The notes under the pieces are model-generated. The model was not told the origin of the DNA. It was given only the letters and a program-made list of their open reading frames with translations, and searched no databases. The position numbers and the translations under genes are program-made. Below are positions 16,092 to 24,678 of a stretch of DNA of 64,000 nucleotides, one piece after another (positions within the stretch are counted from its first letter, which is position 1; the number at the start of each line of letters is the position of its first letter). Location: assembly GCF_004296575.1 (NCBI RefSeq), contig NZ_SAYT01000002.1, forward strand, positions 1 to 64,000, read 5' to 3'. The stretch is from Dyella amyloliquefaciens. GTDB taxonomy: Bacteria; Pseudomonadota; Gammaproteobacteria; Xanthomonadales; Rhodanobacteraceae.

Positions 16092-18218
16092 ATGCCGCAC
16101 CATCTGCAAAAAAAACGTCACCGTTTATCTGTTTTCGGGCACCAGCCGGCGGCTGAGACCGGCACACGCCGCATTCGCATGAACTTGCGCTCGAGTGTCA
16201 CCAGCTTGCTCTCGATGTTCATGTTCACGATGGCCACCGGTGTCATGGGCGCCCAGGCGCCAATGCCGGAATCCGCCACAACCCCCAACGTTTCCGGCGT
16301 GACCGTGCCTGCGCCGATCACACCCGTCCCGGCCGGTTCTCTCGCTGATTTGCAGGGCGCCTCGACGCATCAGCTGACGAATGAGGATCTGTCCGCCTTC
16401 CTCGATGGTTTCGTACCGATTGCGCTCGCGCGCGGTGATGTCGCCGGCGGTGTCGTCAGTGTGGTGAAGGACGGCAAGGTACTGTTTGCCAAGGGTTACG
16501 GATACGCCGATCTGGAGAAGCGCACGCCGGTCGAGGTGGACCGCACGTCGTTCCGGATCGGTTCGACGTCGAAGTTGTTCACCTGGACAGCGGTGATGCA
16601 ACTGGTCGAGCAGGGCAAGTTGGATCTGGACGCCGACGTCAACCAATACCTTGACTTCAAGATTCCGCCTTATCAGGGCAAGCCGATCACCCTGCGCAAC
16701 ATCATGACCCACACGCCGGGCTTCGAGGACACCGCGAAGAACCTGATCTCGATCGACGGCAAGCCGGTCAACCTCGAGCAGTACATGAAGTCCCACCTGC
16801 CGGAACGGATCTTCCCGGCGGGCGAGGTGGTTGCCTATTCCAATTATGGTTGCGGGCTGGCTGGCTACATTGTGCAGCGCGTGTCCGGCCAGGATTTCGA
16901 CGATTACGTCGACCAGCACATTTTTATCCCGCTGGACATGCAGCACTCCACGTTCCGGCAACCCCTTCCGTCGGCGTTGGCGCCCTTGATGTCCGAGAGC
17001 TACAAGACCGCGTCAGATGGCAAGCAGCAGGCCTTCGAGATCATCAGTCCGGCACCTGCCGGTGCGGTAACCGCCACCGCGCTGGACATGACTCATTTCA
17101 TGATCGCCCAGCTGCAGAACGGCCTTTACGGCAACAACCGTATCTTGCAGCAGGCCACAGCTGTGGCGATGCACGCCCAGCAGCGCACCGAGGCACCCGG
17201 CCTCAACGGCTTCGCGCTGGGCTTCTATCATGAGGACAGCCACGGTCAGCGCATCATCGGTCATGCCGGCGACCTCGATTACTTCCACACTGACCTGCAT
17301 CTGTTGCTGGACTCGAATGTCGGCATCTTCATGTCGTTCAACAGCGCCGGCAATGCGGGTGGCGCCCACGTGATCCGCACGGCGTTGTTCGACGCCTTTC
17401 TCGACAGGTACTACCCCACGGCGCCAGCCAAAAACCTGCCTACCGCTTCCACGGCCAAAGCTGATGCAGCCAGGGTCGCGGGCTGGTACTTGGCCAGTCG
17501 TCGCAACGACAGCGGCATGCGCATGATGTACGCGTTGGGCCAGAACCAGGTCCAGGCACTTCCCGACGGCACGATCATCGCGGGCGGCATTAACAACGCT
17601 GCCGGCACGCCGCTGCACTGGCGCGAAATCGGCCCCTTGCAGTACCAGGAAGTCAACGGTACGCACAAGCTGGATTTCGTCGCGGATGCGAACGGCAATA
17701 TCGACTACTGGGCTACCGATGCGGTAGTGCCGGTGATGATCTTCCAGCGGCTCAATGGGCTGCACGCGCTGGGCTCGATCAAGCTGCTGGGTGCGCTGGG
17801 CCTGCTGGTCACTCTGCTTGCTTTGCTGGTCTGGTTCGGTGGCTGGCTGGTTCGCCGCCACTACAGGCGCACACTTGAGCTTCCGCCGCAGTTGCTGCGC
17901 AGCCGACTGTGGTCACGGCTGGCTACGCTGGTGCTGTTCGGCACGTTGGTCGGCTGGCTCATCCTGCTGATCTGCATGGGTAGCAACCCCTACCTCTTGC
18001 TGCAGGGCACCGCGGTGCCGTGGATGTACCTGCTCTCGGTGCTTGGCGTAGTGGCACTGATCGGTGTGCTGCTGATCGTGATCCACACGACACGTTGCTG
18101 GATGGCAAAGCGCAGCCGGTGGGTGCTGCTGGGTGAGACCGTGCTGGCCTTCTTTGCCGTCTACCTGGCGTGGCTGATCGTGGCATTCGGCATGGTCAGC
18201 TTCAACGTCAGGTTCTGA
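16092..18218 (+). CDS. exported S12 serine hydrolase with four C-terminal membrane helices (D-peptidase-like)
   Basis: A 708-residue serine beta-lactamase-fold hydrolase (peptidase family S12). An unusual 29-residue His/Lys/Arg-rich N-terminal extension precedes a Sec signal (about 30-55). The S12 catalytic set is complete: STSK (Ser158, Lys161), YSN (Tyr249) and HAG (His391). A beta-rich linker follows, then four membrane helices at about 562-587, 608-630, 643-665 and 678-703. The start at 16092 has GGGGGAGA upstream. S12 plus C-terminal helices is the architecture of D-stereospecific resistance peptidases that cut D-residue-containing nonribosomal peptides. DgcA and a POT transporter follow on the same strand. 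I infer a periplasm-facing D-peptidase; an esterase remains possible. Confidence 0.8.
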   Translation: MPHHLQKKRHRLSVFGHQPAAETGTRRIRMNLRSSVTSLLSMFMFTMATGVMGAQAPMPESATTPNVSGVTVPAPITPVPAGSLADLQGASTHQLTNEDLSAFLDGFVPIALARGDVAGGVVSVVKDGKVLFAKGYGYADLEKRTPVEVDRTSFRIGSTSKLFTWTAVMQLVEQGKLDLDADVNQYLDFKIPPYQGKPITLRNIMTHTPGFEDTAKNLISIDGKPVNLEQYMKSHLPERIFPAGEVVAYSNYGCGLAGYIVQRVSGQDFDDYVDQHIFIPLDMQHSTFRQPLPSALAPLMSESYKTASDGKQQAFEIISPAPAGAVTATALDMTHFMIAQLQNGLYGNNRILQQATAVAMHAQQRTEAPGLNGFALGFYHEDSHGQRIIGHAGDLDYFHTDLHLLLDSNVGIFMSFNSAGNAGGAHVIRTALFDAFLDRYYPTAPAKNLPTASTAKADAARVAGWYLASRRNDSGMRMMYALGQNQVQALPDGTIIAGGINNAAGTPLHWREIGPLQYQEVNGTHKLDFVADANGNIDYWATDAVVPVMIFQRLNGLHALGSIKLLGALGLLVTLLALLVWFGGWLVRRHYRRTLELPPQLLRSRLWSRLATLVLFGTLVGWLILLICMGSNPYLLLQGTAVPWMYLLSVLGVVALIGVLLIVIHTTRCWMAKRSRWVLLGETVLAFFAVYLAWLIVAFGMVSFNVRF

Positions 18219-18229
18219 CAAAGCCATTC

Positions 18230-18255
18230 GTGCGGCGGCGATTTCGCCGCCGCAC
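18230..18255. terminator. 12-bp hairpin between the S12 gene and dgcA
   Basis: GTGCGGCGGCGA (18230-18241) pairs perfectly with 18244-18255 across two bases, 12 nt after the S12 stop. It would terminate or partly attenuate transcription before dgcA, lowering its expression relative to the hydrolase. Confidence 0.55.
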
Positions 18256-18276
18256 TATTCATCATCAGGAGTCACC

Positions 18277-19302
18277 ATGAATACCCACGCAAGCGGGCGC
18301 CTGCGCCTGCAAGCCAGCCTCAAGAGCTGGCCGATCACGGCGCCGTTCCACATCACCGGCTATACCTTTACAGCGTTCGACGCACTGATTGTCGAGTTGA
18401 CCGATGAGCACGGTCACGTCGGATGCGCCGAGGCACAGGGCGTGTACTACCACAAGGACACGCCGGTCACGATGTTGGCCGAGATCGAAGCGTTGCGCGA
18501 ACGCATCGAGGCGGGCCTCACACGCGAAGAGTTGCAGCAGTTGCTGCCCGCCGGTGGCGCGCGCAACGTGCTTGACTGCGCCTTGTGGGACCTTGAGGCA
18601 AAGTGCACTGGCACGCCGGTCTGGCAGTTGGCCGGCCTGGAGCCACCGAAGCCGCTACTCACGACTTACACCGTGGGTGCGGAAGAGCCTGGCGTCATGG
18701 CGCAACGTGCAGCTGACTTTGTGGGCGCGCGTGCGATCAAGTTGAAGCTTACCGACGACGACCTCAATGCCGAACGCGTGCTTGCCGTGCGCAAGGCGCG
18801 CCCGGATGTATGGCTGATGGTTGATGCCAACCAAGGCTTCACTCGTGAGTCCCTGGCACACCTGCTGCCTACGTTTGTGGAGGCGCGCGTGGATGTTGTC
18901 GAACAGCCATTCCCGGTCGGCAATGAGGCATGGCTCGACGGATTGGAGCGGCCGATTCGTTTTGCGGCCGATGAAAGCGTGCTGGACCGCAGCGATCTCG
19001 CCAAGATGGTCGGCCGGGTCGATGTCATCAACATCAAGCTGGACAAGTGCGGCGGTCTCACCGAGGCGCTGGCCATCGCTGATGAGGCGCGCAAGCTTGG
19101 TTTCAAGTTGATGGTCGGCAACATGGGCGGCTCGTCGTTGGCTATGGCGCCCTCGTTCGTGGTCGGTCAGCTATGCGACGTCGTGGACCTCGATGGTCCG
19201 ATCAATCTGCGCGAGGACTACTCGCCATCCGTGGTGTATGAGGACGGCAAGATATGGTGCCCCGATAACCTGTGGGGTGGGCCGTCGCCGGCCGCGCCAT
19301 AA
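18277..19302 (+). CDS. dgcA: enolase-superfamily N-acetyl-D-amino-acid racemase / dipeptide epimerase
   Basis: A 341-residue mandelate-racemase/muconate-lactonizing-type enolase-superfamily enzyme. The KxK pair is Lys155/Lys157, metal ligands are Asp183 (MVDAN), Glu209 (EQPFP) and the DES segment near 232, and the partner lysine is in NIKL near 254. Relatives are L-Ala-D/L-Glu epimerases and DgcA, which racemizes N-acetyl-D-glutamate after DgcN acetylates D-Glu. A DUF1611/DgcN gene is in the same locus at 28.5 kb, which favours DgcA over a plain muropeptide epimerase. The start has AGGAG 6 nt upstream; the 13-nt leader TCATCAGGAGTCA is repeated before dgcN. Confidence 0.8.
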   Translation: MNTHASGRLRLQASLKSWPITAPFHITGYTFTAFDALIVELTDEHGHVGCAEAQGVYYHKDTPVTMLAEIEALRERIEAGLTREELQQLLPAGGARNVLDCALWDLEAKCTGTPVWQLAGLEPPKPLLTTYTVGAEEPGVMAQRAADFVGARAIKLKLTDDDLNAERVLAVRKARPDVWLMVDANQGFTRESLAHLLPTFVEARVDVVEQPFPVGNEAWLDGLERPIRFAADESVLDRSDLAKMVGRVDVINIKLDKCGGLTEALAIADEARKLGFKLMVGNMGGSSLAMAPSFVVGQLCDVVDLDGPINLREDYSPSVVYEDGKIWCPDNLWGGPSPAAP

Positions 19303-19339
19303 TGGTTCTGTCCAGGCAGCAGGCAGAGGGGTCCGCGTG

Positions 19340-20659
19340 ATGTCTTTCGCGACGACCTCATCGACCGAGAAAAGCTGGTTCGGCCACCCGCGTGGCCTGA
19401 CCGTGCTTTTCCTGACCGAAATGTGGGAGATGTTCTCCTTCTTCGGCATGCGCGCGATCTTGGTCTATTACATGACCAAGCACCTGGACATGAACCAGGA
19501 GCACGCCTCGCTGGTTTATGGCGCCTACGCAGCCTTCGTCTACTTCACGCCGGTGTTCGGTGGCATGGTCGCCGACCGCTGGCTGGGCAAGGCGCGAGCG
19601 GTGGTGATCGGCGGCGCGACCATGGCGCTCGGCCATTTCATGATGACGTGGGAAGCCTTGTTTTACCCGGCGCTATGCATGATCGCGCTGGGCAACGGGT
19701 TGTTTCTGCCTAGTCTCGCCAGCCAGATCGAGGGTCTCTATCGCGAGGGCGATACGCGTACCAAGAGTGCGTACAACATCTATTACGTCGGCATCAACCT
19801 GGGTGCATTCCTGGCCCCGTTCGTCTGCGGCACCCTCGGTGAGGTCTACGGCTGGCACTGGGGTTTTGCCGCGGCCGGCCTCGGCATGCTGCTCTCGCTG
19901 GTGATCTATCTGGCCGGTCGCCGCTATCTGCCGCCCGACCCGCAGCGCGGGGTGGCCGCGCAAGCGGCCCGTCCACCGCTGGATGGAGCCGCGCGTAATC
20001 GCTTTGCGCTGCTGATCGGTATCGCCGCAATCGTGGTGATCTTCCGCGGCGCCTACGAGCAGGTGGGCAACACGATTGCGCTGTGGGCCGACACCGGCAT
20101 CGATCGCCAGGTAGGTCCCTGGACCATACCGATGACGTGGTTCATATCGATCGACTCACTGGTGGTGTTTGCGTTCACGCCCTTGCTCGTGGCGCGTTGG
20201 GCGCGACTGGCGCGACGCGGTATCGAAACGTCGTTGTTGGGTCGGATGGCATTCGGTGCCGCCGTCGTGGCAGCGTCGTACGTGGCATTGGGGTTGATCG
20301 CCGGATGGCATGAGGCCCACGGAACGCGTGCAAGCTGGCTATGGCTGGCTGGTTGGTTCGTGGTGTTTGCCACGGGCGAGCTGTACATCTTGCCGAGCGG
20401 ACTGGCGTTGTTCGGGCGGATGGCTCCGGACGGGTTTCGTGCCACCAGTATCGCTACCTGGTTCTTCGCCGGCTTCTTCGGAAATCTACTCGCAGGGGGA
20501 TTGGGTACGCTCTGGAGCCAGTTCGCCCATGGCTGGTTCTTTGTGATGATCGGCGGCGTGTCGGCATTGTCCGCCGTGCTTCTTTACATCCTTTCGCTGT
20601 GCACGGGCCATGTGGAAAAGCACGTGACCGTTGACGCTCAAGTCGTGCCTTCGCGGTGA
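19340..20659 (+). CDS. POT-family proton-coupled peptide transporter
   Basis: A 439-residue major-facilitator protein of the POT/PTR2 family, which imports di- and tripeptides with protons across the inner membrane. The N-terminal signature FLTEMWEMFSFFGMRA contains the ExxER-like E-W-E-x-F-S-F-F-G segment near residue 30, followed by YYVGINLGAFLAPFV near 140, the second PTR2 signature region. About 12-14 hydrophobic segments are visible. AGAGGGG precedes the ATG at 19340. It follows dgcA by 37 nt, so the transporter and the racemase are probably co-transcribed; imported peptides would carry D-residues. Confidence 0.88.
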   Translation: MSFATTSSTEKSWFGHPRGLTVLFLTEMWEMFSFFGMRAILVYYMTKHLDMNQEHASLVYGAYAAFVYFTPVFGGMVADRWLGKARAVVIGGATMALGHFMMTWEALFYPALCMIALGNGLFLPSLASQIEGLYREGDTRTKSAYNIYYVGINLGAFLAPFVCGTLGEVYGWHWGFAAAGLGMLLSLVIYLAGRRYLPPDPQRGVAAQAARPPLDGAARNRFALLIGIAAIVVIFRGAYEQVGNTIALWADTGIDRQVGPWTIPMTWFISIDSLVVFAFTPLLVARWARLARRGIETSLLGRMAFGAAVVAASYVALGLIAGWHEAHGTRASWLWLAGWFVVFATGELYILPSGLALFGRMAPDGFRATSIATWFFAGFFGNLLAGGLGTLWSQFAHGWFFVMIGGVSALSAVLLYILSLCTGHVEKHVTVDAQVVPSR

Positions 20660-20706
20660 GCGGCGCGATAGGTCATTGCCGATGCAGGGGCGCTGCTGGG
20701 AGCGGG

Positions 20707-21426
20707 TTACTTCGAGCGCGCGGCTGGTCGCTTTTTCGCCGGTATCACGGGCTTCTTCGTCGACGCGGGCTGCCTGGGCTTGCGCTTGATCGGTGGGCCC
20801 TGGGTGCCTTTATTGCTCCCGAGGGCTTCGGCCAGCCGAGACTGGCTCGCCGTGCAGATCGAGAGCACCCGACAGCGTTTGGGTCCCACTGCGATATAGG
20901 CATGGCCCATGCCGCTGTCGAAATACATCGAATCACCCGCCTCGAGCCGGGTTGGGGCGTAAAGGTCCGTATGCAGGTCGACCGTACCCTCCAGCACGTA
21001 GATGAACTCCTCCCCCTCGTGGCGGATCAGTTCGCCAAACTCGGCCAGCGAACGCGCGTGGGGTTCGGCAATGATCGGAACCAATCGTTTGTTGAGCAGA
21101 TCTGCGTTGGGATAAAGATGGCTATAGTTTTCAGTCTCCACCGAAAGCCCGCTACCAGCACGGGTGATGCTGCGCCGCCCCTGAACCCTGGTTGGCGGAG
21201 CCGCCGAGTCGGGTTCAAACAGCTGCGCAATATCGACTTCCAGGCCCGTACTCAACCGCGCGAGCTTGTCGTAGCTCAACGACATCTTGCCGTTTTCGAT
21301 CTTGGACAAGGTGGATACGGGTAGGCCCGTGCGCTCGCTGACCTCGGCGAGCGTCAGTTGCTTGTGCTTGCGCAGATTGCGCAAGGCAGAGCCTGGTTCG
21401 GGTTTTGCGTGCAGATGTTTGAGCAT
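20707..21426 (-). CDS. XRE-family regulator with a cupin sensor domain
   Basis: A 239-residue regulator. The helix-turn-helix spans about residues 12-65 (LRNLRKHKQLTLAEVSERTG, then STLSKIENG), the cupin-2 domain about 110-190, and a Lys/Pro/Arg-rich basic tail of about 30 residues ends the protein. XRE-cupin proteins are ligand-sensing regulators of amine, amino-acid and peptide catabolism (PuuR, SutR-like). It is divergent from the TonB receptor across about 200 bp containing a 10-bp inverted repeat on the receptor promoter. It is therefore the probable local regulator of the D-peptide locus. The ATG at 21426 is preferred; a GTG three codons upstream is possible. Confidence 0.85.
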   Translation of the reverse strand: MLKHLHAKPEPGSALRNLRKHKQLTLAEVSERTGLPVSTLSKIENGKMSLSYDKLARLSTGLEVDIAQLFEPDSAAPPTRVQGRRSITRAGSGLSVETENYSHLYPNADLLNKRLVPIIAEPHARSLAEFGELIRHEGEEFIYVLEGTVDLHTDLYAPTRLEAGDSMYFDSGMGHAYIAVGPKRCRVLSICTASQSRLAEALGSNKGTQGPPIKRKPRQPASTKKPVIPAKKRPAARSK

Positions 21427-21540
21427 GAATGTCACCGCGGTCGGTCCTGTTCCTGATTTTACGCATGGCGATAGTTGAGCGCACGCCCGCCGAAAACCGA
21501 AGTTTCATTCTTTCGGCGGCTTATCCATTTATCGCAGAAA

Positions 21541-21588
21541 GTTTTCTAATATTGAAAAATTGACAAAATTAGAAAACCTCTCGATATT
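21541..21588 (+). promoter_or_regulatory. promoter and operator of the TonB receptor gene
   Basis: GTTTTCTAAT (21541-21550) and ATTAGAAAAC (21568-21577) form a perfect 10-bp inverted repeat with 17-nt spacing. A perfect TTGACA (21560-21565) lies between the arms, and GATATT (21583-21588) follows 17 nt later as a -10 box. Binding by the divergent XRE-cupin protein would cover the -35 element. Confidence 0.65.
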
Positions 21589-21629
21589 GCTACAATCGAG
21601 GCATTGACAGCCTCTGGGGAGGAGAAGGT

Positions 21630-24077
21630 ATGGCCAAGAACGTCGGAAAATTCACTCCGTTGTTTATTGCTATTGCGGCCGCCATGGCGGTTTCATCGGT
21701 CAGTGCGGAAAGCGCGTCGGGGGCGGCGGCGCAGGGGGTTGCTCAATCGGCACCGGCACAGTCAGGTACAGACGGCCAGGCTGACCAGCAGACGACTGCG
21801 GCGCCCAAGGACAAGGCGGTGGACCAGGCCAATGCGACCCAGCTTGGGACCGTCCTGGTGACGGCGACGAAGCGCAGTGAGTCGCTGGAAAAGGTGCCCA
21901 TGGCCATTTCGGCGGTGACCGATCAGGATATCGATCGCCAGCATCTGCAGAATTTCGCAGACTACGCGGCCAGTGCTCCTGGACTCGTCGCCATGGGTCC
22001 GCCGGGGCAGACGGTGCTTAGCGTCCGTGGCATCGCTTCCGGTTCTGAACAGTCTGTGGCGACGGTCGGCACGTATATCGACGAGACGCCGTTCGGCTCG
22101 AGCAGTGCTTACGCCGGTGGCGCGATGCTGACACCGAACATCGATCCCCATGACTTGCAGCGTGTCGAGGTATTGCGAGGGCCGCAAGGCACGCTATATG
22201 GCGCCGGTGCGCTGGGTGGCGTGATCCGCTTCATCACTACTCCGCCCGACGCCACCAGCGCCTTTGGACGTGTGGAAGTTGGCGCCAGCGACGTTAGTGG
22301 CGGCGGTACCGGTTTCGACGTGCATGGCATGCTGAACGTGCCGCTGATCGCCGACAAGTTGGCATTCCGTGCCAGTGCGTCAACCACGACTACCCCGGGT
22401 TTCATCGATGATGCCGCTCAGGGCACGAAGAACATCAACGAAACCCAGAGCCACGATGGCAATTTCTCGCTGTTGTGGACGCCTACGGACAAGACCTCGC
22501 TGCAGCTGAGCGCGCTGGTACAGAACTTCAGCTTCGCAAACCCCAATGACATCACGGTCGATCCCGTCACGTTGAAACCCTTGTATGGCGATCTGCAAAC
22601 GCGCACCGCCAACTTTGGCGGCGACGCGTTTGTCGAGAAATACCGGCAATACAACGCAACCTTCAAGACCGATTTTGGCTGGGCGAAGCTGACCTCCAAC
22701 ACCGCCTACACGACGCTGGATGCCAAGATCAATACGGACGTGACGTCGATCGCGGCCGCGCAGGGCTGGTATGGTCTGTTGGGGATGGATTTAGGTGCGG
22801 GCACGCCTGGCACGCCCCCCAGCGGAACCTTCGGCATTCTGGAGTTTCAGCCGACAACGCAAACGAAGTTCACCCAGGAATTTCGCCTGGCATCGTCGGA
22901 AGATCAGGCAGTGTCATGGCTGGGTGGCTTGTTCTTCACCCACGAGATCGGCAATGTCGACCAGATCATTCCGTCGACTGACTACTACACCGGACAATTG
23001 ATCAATTCCGGGCTTGGTCCCAATCCTATCGAGGGGACCCACCAGCCGAGCTCGTACATCGGATACGCCGCTTACGGCAGCGCGACCTGGCACATCAACG
23101 ACCAGTGGGCCATCGAAGGTGGCTTGCGCTGGGCCCACGACAAGCAGACGTACCAGGAGTGGCTCTATGGAACGCCGGTTCTAGGCCTCACTGCAGCGCC
23201 GAATCTTCAGGTCGATGGCCACTCGGCCGACAGCAGCACGACCTACTCGTTCTCGCCGCAATTCCACATCAATGACCACAACATGCTGTACGCGCGGGTG
23301 GCATCCGGCTTTCTGCCCGGCGGTCCCAATGTGAAGGTCGTCAATACTCCCAATGTGCCGGCTACGTACTCCCCGACCGACCTGACGAACTATGAGGTGG
23401 GCCTGAAATCCACCTTGTTGGACAACACCCTTCAGTTGGACCTCGCTGCGTACCACATCGACTGGACCAAGATCACGTTGACGACGTATGCCAACGGGTA
23501 CACGTTCCTCGTCGGCGGCGGGCAGGCCAAGAGCAACGGCTTCGAGGCCTCGGCTGCCTATATCCCGGTACGCGGCCTGAAACTCTCGCTCAATGCCGCC
23601 TACAACAAGTCTGAATTGACCAAGGATGCACCGTTCCCGAACAACGGCATGAAGGGCGATCCGCTACCGTATGCACCGGAGTTTGCAGGCGCTGTAAACG
23701 GTGACTATGACTTCGCACTAGGCGGCGGCTGGCACGGCTATGTGGGCGGCAGCTATCAATACGTCGGTGCACGATCGACCGACTTTGCCTTCAGCTTTCC
23801 CATCGCCGGGGTTCCTGGTTTTGCGCCGCTTCCGGCGAGCCCGCGGATTCCGGGATACGGAACCGTCAGCCTGCGCACGGGCGTGAGCAAGGGCGCGGTA
23901 AATATCGACCTGTATGTCAAGAACCTGACCAACAAGCGCGGGATTCTCACCGGCAGCAGCTGGCAGAACTACGTACCTGTCGCCGGTACCCTCAACCCGG
24001 TCACGGGAAATGTGGAAGCCAGCGACGCGATCATTACGCCGCGTACGATCGGTGTTTCCGTCTCCACCACGTTCTGA
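21630..24077 (+). CDS. TonB-dependent outer-membrane receptor
   Basis: An 815-residue TonB-dependent receptor. The signal peptide ends near VSA-E (about residue 28). An Ala/Gln-rich stretch and a TonB-box-like LGTVLVTATKR segment near 72 precede the plug domain (VPMAISAVTDQDI, LRGPQGTLYGAGALGG) and the 22-strand barrel, which ends in V-S-T-T-F with the expected terminal Phe. GGAGGAG precedes the ATG. It takes up large solutes across the outer membrane. Its place between the POT transporter, three S12 hydrolases and DgcN points to peptides rather than siderophores, an inference from context. Confidence 0.9.
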   Translation: MAKNVGKFTPLFIAIAAAMAVSSVSAESASGAAAQGVAQSAPAQSGTDGQADQQTTAAPKDKAVDQANATQLGTVLVTATKRSESLEKVPMAISAVTDQDIDRQHLQNFADYAASAPGLVAMGPPGQTVLSVRGIASGSEQSVATVGTYIDETPFGSSSAYAGGAMLTPNIDPHDLQRVEVLRGPQGTLYGAGALGGVIRFITTPPDATSAFGRVEVGASDVSGGGTGFDVHGMLNVPLIADKLAFRASASTTTTPGFIDDAAQGTKNINETQSHDGNFSLLWTPTDKTSLQLSALVQNFSFANPNDITVDPVTLKPLYGDLQTRTANFGGDAFVEKYRQYNATFKTDFGWAKLTSNTAYTTLDAKINTDVTSIAAAQGWYGLLGMDLGAGTPGTPPSGTFGILEFQPTTQTKFTQEFRLASSEDQAVSWLGGLFFTHEIGNVDQIIPSTDYYTGQLINSGLGPNPIEGTHQPSSYIGYAAYGSATWHINDQWAIEGGLRWAHDKQTYQEWLYGTPVLGLTAAPNLQVDGHSADSSTTYSFSPQFHINDHNMLYARVASGFLPGGPNVKVVNTPNVPATYSPTDLTNYEVGLKSTLLDNTLQLDLAAYHIDWTKITLTTYANGYTFLVGGGQAKSNGFEASAAYIPVRGLKLSLNAAYNKSELTKDAPFPNNGMKGDPLPYAPEFAGAVNGDYDFALGGGWHGYVGGSYQYVGARSTDFAFSFPIAGVPGFAPLPASPRIPGYGTVSLRTGVSKGAVNIDLYVKNLTNKRGILTGSSWQNYVPVAGTLNPVTGNVEASDAIITPRTIGVSVSTTF

Positions 24078-24107
24078 CGGAGCGAGGTTGGCGACAGGTG
24101 GGCGCAG

Positions 24108-24135
24108 TGGCCGCAGAATGCTTGTTCTGCGGTCA
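24108..24135. terminator. hairpin after the TonB receptor gene
   Basis: CCGCAGAA (24111-24118) pairs with TTCTGCGG (24125-24132), extended to 11 of 12 pairs by the flanks, about 30 nt after the receptor stop. Confidence 0.55.
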
Positions 24136-24678
24136 CCGCGCTTTCGCCAGGCGACTGGTCGACTCGACAGCACAGCTTGGACGGCTGATTAGTCCGGGGT
24201 GGTCGTCAAGGGGGCGCTCCATGCAAGCGCCACTCAGATTGCAAGTAATGACACGACCATTCCGCCACGCCTGAACAGCATGTCCCTGTGCGAATCCCCT
24301 GGAGTACGCCGCGAGCTCTCCCGGGGCCATGGTGGTCGGCACTGTTCGGGAGCAACGCTGGTCTTTTTTCTTGAGATCTCGAGATGACCAGCCGCGAAGT
24401 TTGCGTTGCGGGCAATTTATGAGGCCGCTCGGCACATCGCTCGGAGCGGTGGTTGTTGATAGTGCAGGCGAGTGCGACGTTGGCATGGGGTGCACCCGCA
24501 TTACTTCATCAAGAGACTCAAGCAGATTGCGGTGAAGGGATTTTCACCGACCAAAGGCGCTTTGTGCTCGGCCTGCTGGGCTCGCATGCGTTGTCGGGAT
24601 GCATGGTGATCGGCCTGAACCATTTTGCTTACACGTAGTTGCGCGTCATCTCCCAAATTCGATGTACGAGGAAAAAAC
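24136..24678. other. long leader / intergenic region before the second S12 gene
   Basis: About 540 bases without a supported gene. Short open frames on both strands lack ribosome binding sites. It should contain the promoter of the S12-S12-dgcN-M19 operon, but I find no good match to the 35-nt block shared by the other two S12 genes. The ribosome binding site GAGG is at 24669-24672. Confidence 0.4.
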
